Origin: Sva-07 sp963728355
Lineage (GTDB): Bacteria; Actinomycetota; Acidimicrobiia; Acidimicrobiales; Ilumatobacteraceae
Reading direction: 5' to 3'
Assembly (NCBI GenBank): GCA_963728355.1
Contig: CAVSJQ010000015.1
Span: forward strand, 124,001-188,000
DNA length: 64,000 nt
In this document: in pieces, positions 1-7,633 of the stretch
How positions within the stretch are numbered: the first letter of the stretch is position 1
Layout of the letters: each line of letters opens with the position of its first letter
The notes under the pieces: generated by a model
Database searches by the model: none
The model's input: the letters and a program-made list of their open reading frames with translations, nothing else
Told to the model about the DNA's origin: nothing
Position numbers and translations under genes: made by a program

Positions 1-1818
1 GCGGGCGAGCGCGACGGCGCGTTCGATCTCGTCGGCCGCCACCGAGTCGGTGTGGCCGGTGACTGCCTCGATGGCGATGGCGGGTGCGATGCCGTGGTAG
101 TCGCCGAGTCCCGACGTGGCGGCGAAGTCGAGCGCCCGTCGCGCCGCGACGCGGGCGGCGTCGTCGCCGCCACTGTGGAAGTCGACGACGGCGGATGCGA
201 CGAGGGACATGGCGTGCGCAGTGATGCGCTGCTCGGCCAGGGTCCGCACGTGTGCGATCGCCAGCGCAGCTCGTGCCTCCTCGGCGAGGCCGGCCCATGC
301 GAACGCTGCGCCCGTTGCGGTGATCAGCTCGCTCGGTCGCCCGTCCAGGCCACCGGCGGCAAGCACCTCGCGTGCGCCATCGAGGGCCGTCGCGACGTCG
401 CCACGTCCGAGGGCCAGGTTGATCCGCAACGGCATCGTCCGCATGGGCTCCACGTCGTCGGGCAGCGTCTCCGTGGCACGGTCGAGGAGACGCTGCGCCT
501 CGTCGTAGCGGCCGGTCAGGTAGTGGTCCCAACCGGACAAGGCGAGGCAGATCGCGTCGAGTTCACCGCCCTCGGAGAGCTGCCGGAGGATGTTGCGAAG
601 GGTCCGCAGCTGTCCTGCACCGAGAAGATCGGGGCCGACAAGTCGCATCAGCAACATGGCGTGCTCGCGATCGCCTGCGGCGAGCAGGTGGTCGACGGCG
701 GCGGCGGGATGACCGGACGACTCGAACCAGGACGCGGCGCGACGGTGCAGGTCGACAAGCCGATCGGGGATCGAACGTCGCGCCTCGAGCAGGAGGAGAT
801 CGCGGAACAGGTGGTGGTAGCGGTACCACTCCCCCACGGTGTCGAGCCTGATGACCAATTGGTTGCGCGCGGCGAGACCCGCCAGCCATTCGGCGCCGTC
901 GTGGGAGCCCGTGACGGCATCGAGCAACGGCCCCGAGAGGCGGTGGAGAACGGCCGCTTGGACCATTCGACGGCGCTCGTCGTCGTCGAGCGCGGCCAGC
1001 AGTTCGTCAGCGAGGTAGCCGGCCACCAGCTGGTCGTCGCCCCGGAAGGTCTCCACGAAGCGCTCCGGCTCATTTGTGTGCTCCAACGACAGACCCGCCA
1101 GCACGAGCCCGGCGGCCCATCCTTCAGTGCGTTCGCACAGATCCTCCAGCGCCTGACTTCCCAACCCGTCGGCGACCCCACCGAGCAGCGCTGCCGCCTC
1201 GGAGTGTTCGAACCGCAGGTCGCCGGCACGGATCTCACGGATCTGCCCGCGTACCCGCAGACGACCCATCCGGAACGGGGGGTCGGCACGGGTGATCAGG
1301 ACGAGCGTGAGCTGCGGCGGGCACAGCTCGATCAGCCGTTCCACACCACGATGCACCGCAGTGGTGTCGACCAGGTGGTAGTCGTCGAGCACCACGACGA
1401 GCCGGCCAGACAGCGCGGCCAACTCGTTGACGATCGCCGGCACCACCACGTCGTCGGCGCCGAACGAACCGGCGACCACCGGCCCCAGCCGTGCGACGGG
1501 CTCCGGGGCGACCCGCCCGATCGCGGCGGTGAGCGACACCCAGAAACGCGCCGGATCGGCGTCGGAGTCCTCCAACTGCAGCCACGCCACCGGGGCGTCG
1601 TGTGTGGCGGCCCAACCGGCGACCAGCGTCGACTTTCCCGAGCCCGCCGGGGCACTGACCAACACGAGCGTCACCTCGGAGGCGTCCGCGTGGTCCAAGA
1701 CCACGTCGAGTCGAGCCCGCTCGACGAGCCGCGTCGGCGGCACCGGCGGGCGCAGCTTGGTGGCTGCCAGGTTGCCGTACGAACCCACGTCCACCGGCCG
1801 AATGTAGCGGGCGTTCAC
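1..1818 (-). CDS. MalT/LuxR-type ATP-binding transcriptional regulator (C-terminus beyond window)
   Basis: About 606 residues are visible and the frame is open at the left edge, so the C-terminal end is missing. Near residue 50 is a Walker A motif, SAPAGSGKSTLV, followed by AWLQLEDSDADPARFW and VVVLDDYHLVD (Walker B), the layout of the STAND ATPase domain of MalT-like LuxR regulators; arginine-rich winged-helix and TPR-like alpha-helical repeats follow. In this family a LuxR helix-turn-helix sits at the C-terminus, here outside the window, so DNA binding is inferred. The start is taken as GTG at 1818 (VNARYIRPVDVGSYG); no convincing ribosome site is seen. It is divergent from an ABC/MFS exporter operon and is the natural candidate to regulate it. 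Confidence 0.85.
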   Translation of the reverse strand, partial: MNARYIRPVDVGSYGNLAATKLRPPVPPTRLVERARLDVVLDHADASEVTLVLVSAPAGSGKSTLVAGWAATHDAPVAWLQLEDSDADPARFWVSLTAAIGRVAPEPVARLGPVVAGSFGADDVVVPAIVNELAALSGRLVVVLDDYHLVDTTAVHRGVERLIELCPPQLTLVLITRADPPFRMGRLRVRGQIREIRAGDLRFEHSEAAALLGGVADGLGSQALEDLCERTEGWAAGLVLAGLSLEHTNEPERFVETFRGDDQLVAGYLADELLAALDDDERRRMVQAAVLHRLSGPLLDAVTGSHDGAEWLAGLAARNQLVIRLDTVGEWYRYHHLFRDLLLLEARRSIPDRLVDLHRRAASWFESSGHPAAAVDHLLAAGDREHAMLLMRLVGPDLLGAGQLRTLRNILRQLSEGGELDAICLALSGWDHYLTGRYDEAQRLLDRATETLPDDVEPMRTMPLRINLALGRGDVATALDGAREVLAAGGLDGRPSELITATGAAFAWAGLAEEARAALAIAHVRTLAEQRITAHAMSLVASAVVDFHSGGDDAARVAARRALDFAATSGLGDYHGIAPAIAIEAVTGHTDSVAADEIERAVALAR

Positions 1819-1855
1819 CCGGTGAATTCGCGCACGGGGTGAAGCCGGTTCACCC
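1814..1855. promoter_or_regulatory. paired inverted repeats between divergent regulator and exporter operon
   Basis: Two palindromes built from the same half-site occur here: TTCACCCGGTGAA at 1814-1826 and GGGTGAA-GCCGG-TTCACCC at 1837-1855. The first overlaps the inferred GTG start of the MalT-like regulator, the second lies about 23 bases ahead of the ABC gene start. Repeated half-sites in a divergent promoter region suggest an operator, perhaps for the regulator itself. The role is inferred from position and symmetry only. Confidence 0.45.
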
Positions 1856-1877
1856 GTTCCGATGAGACCGTGCCTGC

Positions 1878-2876
1878 ATGCCAGCCACCGACACCCATGT
1901 GATCGTGCTGCGGGGCCGCGTCGGCCCCCGCCTGCTCGGTCCGCTGCTCGACGACTTCAGCGTCGACCACTCCGTCGCCCACTGCACACGGCTCGCCGGC
2001 ACGGTGCGCGATCCGTCGCATCTCCACGGCGTCGTGGCGTACCTGGCCTCGATCAACGCCGAGTTGATCTCCATCAGCCCCCTCCCCACCGACCACGTTG
2101 CGAGCGACTCGACCGCCACCCCCACCACCACAACCACCACACAGGAGCACCCGATGATCACCGTGTCCCACCTCACCAAGATCTACGGCCGGCGCACGGC
2201 CGTCGACGACCTGTCGTTCGATCTCGCAGCCGGACACATCACCGGCTTCGTCGGCCCGAACGGCGCCGGTAAGTCGACCACGATGCGCATGATGGTCGGC
2301 CTCGCCCGACCCGACGCCGGCACGGTCACCTACCGCGGCTCGCGCTACGACGAGCTCCGCCACCCGGCCCGCACGATCGGCGTCGTCCTGGACGCGCGAG
2401 CGATGCACCCAGGGCGCTCGGCTCGTAACCACCTGCGAGCGCTCGCCGCACTCAGCTCGATACCCGACGGCCGCGTCGACGGCGTCCTCCACCGGGTCGG
2501 CCTCGACGGCGCCGCCGACCAGCGAGTCGGAGGTTTCTCGCTCGGCATGCGCCAGCGCCTCGCCATCGCCGGAGCACTACTCGGCGACCCCGAGGTGCTG
2601 ATGCTCGACGAGCCCGCCAACGGCCTGGACCCCGACGGCATCCGCTGGCTGCGCACGATGCTCACGGACTTCGCCGCAGGCGGCGGAACGGTCTTCGTCT
2701 CCAGCCACTTCATCACCGAGCTCGCCACGTTCGCCCACGACCTCGTCGTCGTCGGCAACGGCCGCCTGATCACCGCCGAGCCGCTCGCCACGACGCTCGA
2801 GCGCAATCGCTCGCAGAGCCTCGAAGACATCCTCCTCGACCTCACTCGCAGCGCCGCCAACTACGCCGCGGCCTGA
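1878..2876 (+). CDS. ABC transporter ATP-binding protein with extra N-terminal domain
   Basis: A 332-residue open frame. Residues 93-332 form a complete ABC ATPase: Walker A GPNGAGKS (126-133), signature FSLGMRQRL (220-228), Walker B LMLDEP (241-246), of the DrrA/CcmA-like exporter class. Residues 1-75 are a separate small domain (VIVLRGRVGPRLLGPLLDDF, then HLHGVVAYLASINAELISI) joined by a Thr-rich linker. A strong Shine-Dalgarno AGGAG stands six bases before an in-frame ATG at 2154 (MITVSHLTKIYG), so the ATPase may also, or only, be made from 2154 and the first part may act as its own upstream product. The permease gene follows 41 bases downstream, so the two likely form an exporter of unknown substrate. 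Confidence 0.85.
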   Translation: MPATDTHVIVLRGRVGPRLLGPLLDDFSVDHSVAHCTRLAGTVRDPSHLHGVVAYLASINAELISISPLPTDHVASDSTATPTTTTTTQEHPMITVSHLTKIYGRRTAVDDLSFDLAAGHITGFVGPNGAGKSTTMRMMVGLARPDAGTVTYRGSRYDELRHPARTIGVVLDARAMHPGRSARNHLRALAALSSIPDGRVDGVLHRVGLDGAADQRVGGFSLGMRQRLAIAGALLGDPEVLMLDEPANGLDPDGIRWLRTMLTDFAAGGGTVFVSSHFITELATFAHDLVVVGNGRLITAEPLATTLERNRSQSLEDILLDLTRSAANYAAA

Positions 2877-2917
2877 CCGCATCCGACGAACCCGTTCCGA
2901 CCCGAAAGGACACTCCC

Positions 2918-3736
2918 ATGAACGCCACCATCCAGCTCCAGTCCGACTCCGCACCCAAACCTGCACCCGCACCGGTCATCGCCGACGTCCGCGCCGCGGT
3001 GCGCAGCGAATGGATCAAGCTCCGCTCCGTCCGTTCGACACCGCTGTTCATCGGCCTCACCATCGTCATCGGTGTCGCCATGTCGCTGATCCTGGGACGG
3101 ATCGTCAAGACCGACCCCTACGAGGACCTGCCCTTCACCATCGGCAACACCTTCCTGGTGTCCAGCTGGCTCACGACGCTGTTCTCCGTGGTCGCCGGCA
3201 CCCTGCTGTTCACCTCCGAGGTCCACCACGGCACCCTCGCCGGCACACTCACCGCCCGCCCGTCGAAGCCGACCATCATCGCCGCCAAGACCGTCACCGC
3301 TGCGGCACTCGGATTCACCATGGGGGCGCTCGGCATCATCGGCGGACTCGTCGGGGGCGTCGCGAGCGGCATGGACACCGGCGACCTCTCCGGTGCCGCA
3401 TCGGGGGTCGCCTGGGCGCTGGTCCTCACCACCGGCGCCTCGATCCTCGGCCTCGGCGTCGGGCTGAGCGTGCGACACAGCGCCGCCGCCGTCACTTCGG
3501 TACTCGTGTGGGCACTCGCCGTCGAGACCCTCGTGCGCGGCATCGTCTCGCCCACCGTCTCGAGGCTGCTGCCGTTCACCGCCGCCCACGGCCTGCTCGG
3601 CACCCGCTCCGCTGCCGACACGACCGAAACGCTGGCGGCCGCCTTCTCCAACGTCGCCAATGCCGCCGTCATCGCATGCTGGGCGGCGGGGGCCGTCGTG
3701 ATCGGTACCGCCCTGTTGATCCGCCAGGACTCGTGA
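2918..3736 (+). CDS. ABC transporter permease, exporter type
   Basis: 272 residues. After a Pro-rich, polar N-terminal tail come RSEWIKLRSVRSTPLFIGLTI, a hallmark of ABC-2-type permeases of Actinobacteria, and about six hydrophobic segments in all. An AAAGGA ribosome site precedes the ATG. It lies 41 bases after the ATPase and its TGA overlaps the next ATG by one base (TGATG at 3734-3738), so the three genes are one operon. Together with the upstream ATPase it should form a membrane exporter; the substrate cannot be told from sequence. Confidence 0.85.
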   Translation: MNATIQLQSDSAPKPAPAPVIADVRAAVRSEWIKLRSVRSTPLFIGLTIVIGVAMSLILGRIVKTDPYEDLPFTIGNTFLVSSWLTTLFSVVAGTLLFTSEVHHGTLAGTLTARPSKPTIIAAKTVTAAALGFTMGALGIIGGLVGGVASGMDTGDLSGAASGVAWALVLTTGASILGLGVGLSVRHSAAAVTSVLVWALAVETLVRGIVSPTVSRLLPFTAAHGLLGTRSAADTTETLAAAFSNVANAAVIACWAAGAVVIGTALLIRQDS

Positions 3737-5055
3737 TGAGCCGCTTCGCCGCCTTCCACCATCCCAACTTCCGGCGGTACTTCGTCGGACAGGTGATCTC
3801 CAGCGTGGGGTCCTGGCTCCAAGCGCTCGCCGTCACCTGGCTGGTGCTGGACATCACCGGGCGCAGCGACCGCCTCGGAGCGGTGATCGCCCTGCAGTTC
3901 CTCCCGCTGCTCGTGCTCGGCGCCCCCGCCGGCGTGCTCGCCGATCGGGTCGACAATCGCCGGCTTCTCCTCGTGACGTCGACCGTGTCGGCGGGGATCG
4001 CAGTGACATTCGGCATCGCGATCTCGGCAGCAACGCCCGGGCTCTGGATGATCTACGCCCTCACGCTGCTGTCCGGTCTCGTGCTCGCCGTGGAACGTCC
4101 CGCAATGCAGGCCCTGCTGTTCCAGCTCGTCGGGCGAGACACGCTGCCGAGCGCTGTCGCCGCCAACAGCACCATCGCCTCGATGTCACGCCTCGTCGGT
4201 CCTGCACTCGGTGGAGCGATGATCGCCGTCACGGGCATCGCGTCGTGCTTCTACGCCAACGCAGTCTCCTACGTCGTGGTGCTCGTCGCGCTCGCCGCCA
4301 TCGATCGCAGCCGGCTGATCGCACGGCCGATCGGAGCCCGCGCCGGCGCGAACCTGCGAGCAGCTGCGAGCTACGTGCGCCACCGCCCCGACGTCGCTCG
4401 ACCGCTCGTCGTGATGGCCGTCGTCGGGCTCGTCGCCCTGAACTTCCAGACCACCTTTCCCTCCATGGTCCGCTTCGGCTTCGACCGAGGTCCCGGCGCC
4501 GTCGGCGCGGCGATGAGCGTCAGCGCCATCGGGTCCGTCCTCGGTGGCATCTACGCGGCGGGCATCACACCAGACCCGCGCCGGACACTCGCCTTGGTCC
4601 TCGCCGCCTTCAGTGCGACGCTCGTCGTGCTCGCCGCTGCCCCGTCCTACCTCACGTTCGTGATGCTGGCCATCCCGCTCGGATTCGCATCGGCATGCTT
4701 CCAGTCGGTCAATACCGTTGCGGTACAACAGGCCGCAGAACCCGCCATGCACGGTCGGGTCATGGCGCTGCACCAGATGGCCTGGAACGGCAGCACGCCG
4801 CTCGGTGCCGTCGCCATGGGATGGGTCATCCAGACGACGACGCCCCGAGCGCCGTTCGTTCTCGGTGGTGCCGCAGCAGCCGCCTGTGCGTTGGTCCTCG
4901 CAAGAACACTCGACCGACGAGCCGAGCGGATTGGGCGTTCGACGATCCCGGTCATCCTTGCCGGACGTCGGGTTCACCGAATCGCGAGGGCGGCGGGCGG
5001 ATCGGCGTCGGTCACGAGGTGCAGTTCCTGCACGGCGCGGGTCATCGCCACGTAG
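3736..5055 (+). CDS. MFS transporter, DHA3-like
   Basis: 439 residues with about 12 hydrophobic segments. The start FAAFHHPNFRRYFVGQVIS and the loop GVLADRVDNRRLL (a version of MFS motif A after helix 2) are typical of enterobactin-exporter/macrolide-efflux-like MFS proteins. The ATG overlaps the stop of the permease by one base, so it is translationally coupled to the ABC genes. The last 82 bases overlap the convergent helicase gene; the C-terminal 30 or so residues (Arg/Ser-rich) are not conserved-looking. Role: proton-driven export of an unknown compound, probably co-regulated with the ABC exporter. Confidence 0.85.
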   Translation: MSRFAAFHHPNFRRYFVGQVISSVGSWLQALAVTWLVLDITGRSDRLGAVIALQFLPLLVLGAPAGVLADRVDNRRLLLVTSTVSAGIAVTFGIAISAATPGLWMIYALTLLSGLVLAVERPAMQALLFQLVGRDTLPSAVAANSTIASMSRLVGPALGGAMIAVTGIASCFYANAVSYVVVLVALAAIDRSRLIARPIGARAGANLRAAASYVRHRPDVARPLVVMAVVGLVALNFQTTFPSMVRFGFDRGPGAVGAAMSVSAIGSVLGGIYAAGITPDPRRTLALVLAAFSATLVVLAAAPSYLTFVMLAIPLGFASACFQSVNTVAVQQAAEPAMHGRVMALHQMAWNGSTPLGAVAMGWVIQTTTPRAPFVLGGAAAAACALVLARTLDRRAERIGRSTIPVILAGRRVHRIARAAGGSASVTRCSSCTARVIAT

Positions 5056-6953
5056 AGCAACCGGGCCCCGCGCGGCGTGACCGCGTTCGAGGTTCCTTCG
5101 CTCAGGATCTCGTGCGCGTTGACCACGATGACCCCGTCGAACTCGAGGCCCTTGACGCGCTCCGGTTCGAACAGTGGGATCTCGCCAGGATCGAGTTCGT
5201 GGACGTGGTCGACGGCGACGAGGCCGTGGTCGACGAGCGCCTGCCCGATCGCCTCGTGCAGCCGCAGCGGTGCCACGATCCCACTCACGCGACGCCGATG
5301 CTTGGTCGCAGCTGCCACTTCGGCCACCATCGCCGCCAGCTCGAGATCGCCGGCGACCGGATCCGTCCGGTGCCAGGTCGGCGGTTCGCCGGTGCGGCGC
5401 ACGCTGCGACTCTCGGTGGCATCGACACCGGTCTGGGCGAGCAACCGGTTGGCCACCGCCAGGATCGGTTCCGGCACCCGGTAGCCGATGGTGAGGTCGG
5501 CGATCGTGCCCTCGACACCACGACCGTCCGGGCCATCACCCCCGACGGCGCCAGCACGGCGGGCGCCCGTGCCGAGGTGGCCGAACACGTTCGACCAGCG
5601 TTCCTGTCCCGCGGGCGTGGTCGACTGAGCGACGTCGCCGACCAACGTCATCGAGCCACTCGGGCTGCGGCGGCCGATCACCCGCAGCGCAACCGCCGAG
5701 TGGTCCTGGGCCTCGTCGACGATGACGTGGCCGTAGGTGAACGGCGAGCCGTTCAGCATCGAGTTCGCCTCGTCGACCAGCAGCTGATCAGCGCGAGTCC
5801 ACACCCGCCGCTTGCCAGACGGTCCCGGCAGCAGTTTGTCGACGAGACGCACCGGCTTCTGGGTCGGCCACGCCCTGTTGATCGCCGCCTTCAACGGCGC
5901 TGCCTGGCGCCACGCGTCGTCGCCGCCGGTGCGTCGCAGCAGCTCGCGTTGGGCGATCGAACGCATCCGCTCTCGCCGCTGGTTGAGCGGTGATGTCCCC
6001 GACGTCGCGGTCGCCAGCCACTCGGCGAACAGCTCTCGCTCGATCACGTGGGTGCGGGCGCCGATCGGCACCCGGATGTCGTCGTCGGGGGTCGTGATCG
6101 CTGCGAGTGCCAGCGCTTCGAGGTCGGCGAGGCGCTCGACGTCGCCCTTCCAACGAGCCAGGCCGACATCGTCGACGCCAGTGACTTCCACTCGCGGGAT
6201 GCACAGCTCGTCGACGGTCGCTTGGCGGACGGTGCGCTCACCCAGTGACGGCAACACGTTGGCGATGTAGTCGAGGAACGCCCGGTTGGGGCCCACCACG
6301 AGCACGCCGTCACGGAGGAGGCGGGCACGGTGCTCGAACAGCAGGTACGCCGCTCGGTGCAGTGCGACGGCGGTCTTGCCGGTGCCAGGGCCGCCCTGCA
6401 CGACGAGCACCTGATCGATCGGCGAACGGATCACGATGTCCTGCTCGGCCTGGATCGTCGACACGATCTCGCGCATCTCACCGGACCGTTCGGCACCGAT
6501 CTCGGCGAGCACCGGGTCGGGGATCCCGCCGGCGACCTCACCCTCGTCCGGATCGTCGAGGTGCTCGTCGAGGTAGGCGATCAGGTCGCCGTCGTCGAGG
6601 GTGAACCGCCGCCGGAATGCGATGCCGAGCGGATCGACCGACGTCGCTCGGTAGAACGGTGCCGCGATCGGCGCCCGCCAGTCGACGACGACCGGGTCGT
6701 GGTGGTCGTCCTCGATGTGACGGCGGCCGATGTACCAGTCGTCGATGCGCCCGAAGAAGTCACCCGCGCCGGGACTGCGGAGATCCTCCAGCGCATCGCC
6801 GACGGTGGCCTCGATGTACTCCTTGGTGATCTCGTCGGCCGCACCTTCGGGGTCCACCGCCTCCAAGCGCTCGATCATCCGATCGCGCGACATCCGCGCA
6901 GCACCCAGGCGAGCGCGCTCGTCGTCGAGCTCGGGAAACAGGTCGGCCACCAT
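4974..6953 (-). CDS. HelD-type UvrD/Rep superfamily 1 helicase
   Basis: 659 residues. A helical N-terminal part, including the stretch DWYIGRRHIEDD and VVVDWRAPIAAPFYRA shared by HelD proteins, precedes Walker A GGPGTGKT (187-194) and the Walker B box VIVDEAQD (411-417). Near the C-terminus are VKGLEFDGVIVVN and LLYVAMTRAVQELHLV, motifs V and VI of SF1 helicases. Family members are ATP-driven factors that recycle RNA polymerase from DNA; whether this one does is inference. Start is the ATG at 6953; no strong ribosome site is visible. It converges on and overlaps the MFS gene by 82 bases and is divergent from plsY. Confidence 0.88.
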   Translation of the reverse strand: MVADLFPELDDERARLGAARMSRDRMIERLEAVDPEGAADEITKEYIEATVGDALEDLRSPGAGDFFGRIDDWYIGRRHIEDDHHDPVVVDWRAPIAAPFYRATSVDPLGIAFRRRFTLDDGDLIAYLDEHLDDPDEGEVAGGIPDPVLAEIGAERSGEMREIVSTIQAEQDIVIRSPIDQVLVVQGGPGTGKTAVALHRAAYLLFEHRARLLRDGVLVVGPNRAFLDYIANVLPSLGERTVRQATVDELCIPRVEVTGVDDVGLARWKGDVERLADLEALALAAITTPDDDIRVPIGARTHVIERELFAEWLATATSGTSPLNQRRERMRSIAQRELLRRTGGDDAWRQAAPLKAAINRAWPTQKPVRLVDKLLPGPSGKRRVWTRADQLLVDEANSMLNGSPFTYGHVIVDEAQDHSAVALRVIGRRSPSGSMTLVGDVAQSTTPAGQERWSNVFGHLGTGARRAGAVGGDGPDGRGVEGTIADLTIGYRVPEPILAVANRLLAQTGVDATESRSVRRTGEPPTWHRTDPVAGDLELAAMVAEVAAATKHRRRVSGIVAPLRLHEAIGQALVDHGLVAVDHVHELDPGEIPLFEPERVKGLEFDGVIVVNAHEILSEGTSNAVTPRGARLLYVAMTRAVQELHLVTDADPPAALAIR

Positions 6954-7032
6954 GGGGGTCAGACAAGTTAGCTGACCGCCACGGTTCGTTCGTCAGCGGT
7001 TTTCGCACCGGTTCGTGACAGGATCGTCACCC

Positions 7033-7608
7033 GTGCTGTTGCTGGTGCCGATCGCCTACGTCCTCGGCACGTTCCCGTCTGCAATCCTGATCGCCCGAGC
7101 GAACGGCATCGACATCTCGGCGTTCGGCTCGGGAAACCCAGGAGCATCGAACGTCACCCGGGCGCTCGGATGGCGCAAGGGTGTGTGGGTCTACGTGCTC
7201 GACGCCGGCAAGGGAGCGCTCGCCGCGGGCCTCGGTCTCGCCATCGACGGACGACCGATGGCGTACTGGTGCGGTGCCGCCGCCGTCGTGGGCCACATGT
7301 TCCCGGTGTTCCGGAACTTCAAGGGCGGCAAGGGCGTCGCGACCGGCTCCGGGGTCCTGCTCGTCGTCCAGCCGATCCTCGCCCCGTTGGCCGTCGGGCT
7401 GTGGTGGCTGGTGTCGAAGGTGACAGGCAAGGCGGCGCTCGGTTCGGTGATCGCCGTTGCATTGGTACCCATCGGCCTGATCGTGCAGGAGAAGCCGGCG
7501 TGGGAGTTCGTCGCCGTCGCCGGCGTGTGTGCTCTGATCCTCGTCAAGCACACGGGCAACATCGTCCGGTTGATACGGCGGGAAGAGCACTCGCTCAGCA
7601 AGAATTGA
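7033..7608 (+). CDS. plsY: acyl-phosphate:glycerol-3-phosphate acyltransferase PlsY
   Basis: 191 residues from GTG at 7033 (MLLLVPIAYVLGTFPSA); an AGGAT box is nine bases upstream. An earlier in-frame GTG at 7015 would add six residues. The three loop motifs of PlsY are visible: FGSGNPGASNVTRALG, HMFPVFRNFKGGKGVATGSG, and KHTGNIVRLIRREE near the end. About five membrane segments. It transfers an acyl group from acyl-phosphate to sn-glycerol-3-phosphate, the first membrane step of phospholipid synthesis. It is followed after 25 bases by an oxidoreductase gene with no obvious functional link. Confidence 0.95.
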   Translation: MLLLVPIAYVLGTFPSAILIARANGIDISAFGSGNPGASNVTRALGWRKGVWVYVLDAGKGALAAGLGLAIDGRPMAYWCGAAAVVGHMFPVFRNFKGGKGVATGSGVLLVVQPILAPLAVGLWWLVSKVTGKAALGSVIAVALVPIGLIVQEKPAWEFVAVAGVCALILVKHTGNIVRLIRREEHSLSKN

Positions 7609-7633
7609 GCGTTCCCGTCAGAATGGACAGTCC

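Noticed and set aside
52..1842. Long open frame of 596 residues on the plus strand
   Set aside because: It is antisense to the MalT-like ATPase, whose Walker motifs and continuous fold are clear on the minus strand. High GC gives long shadow frames.
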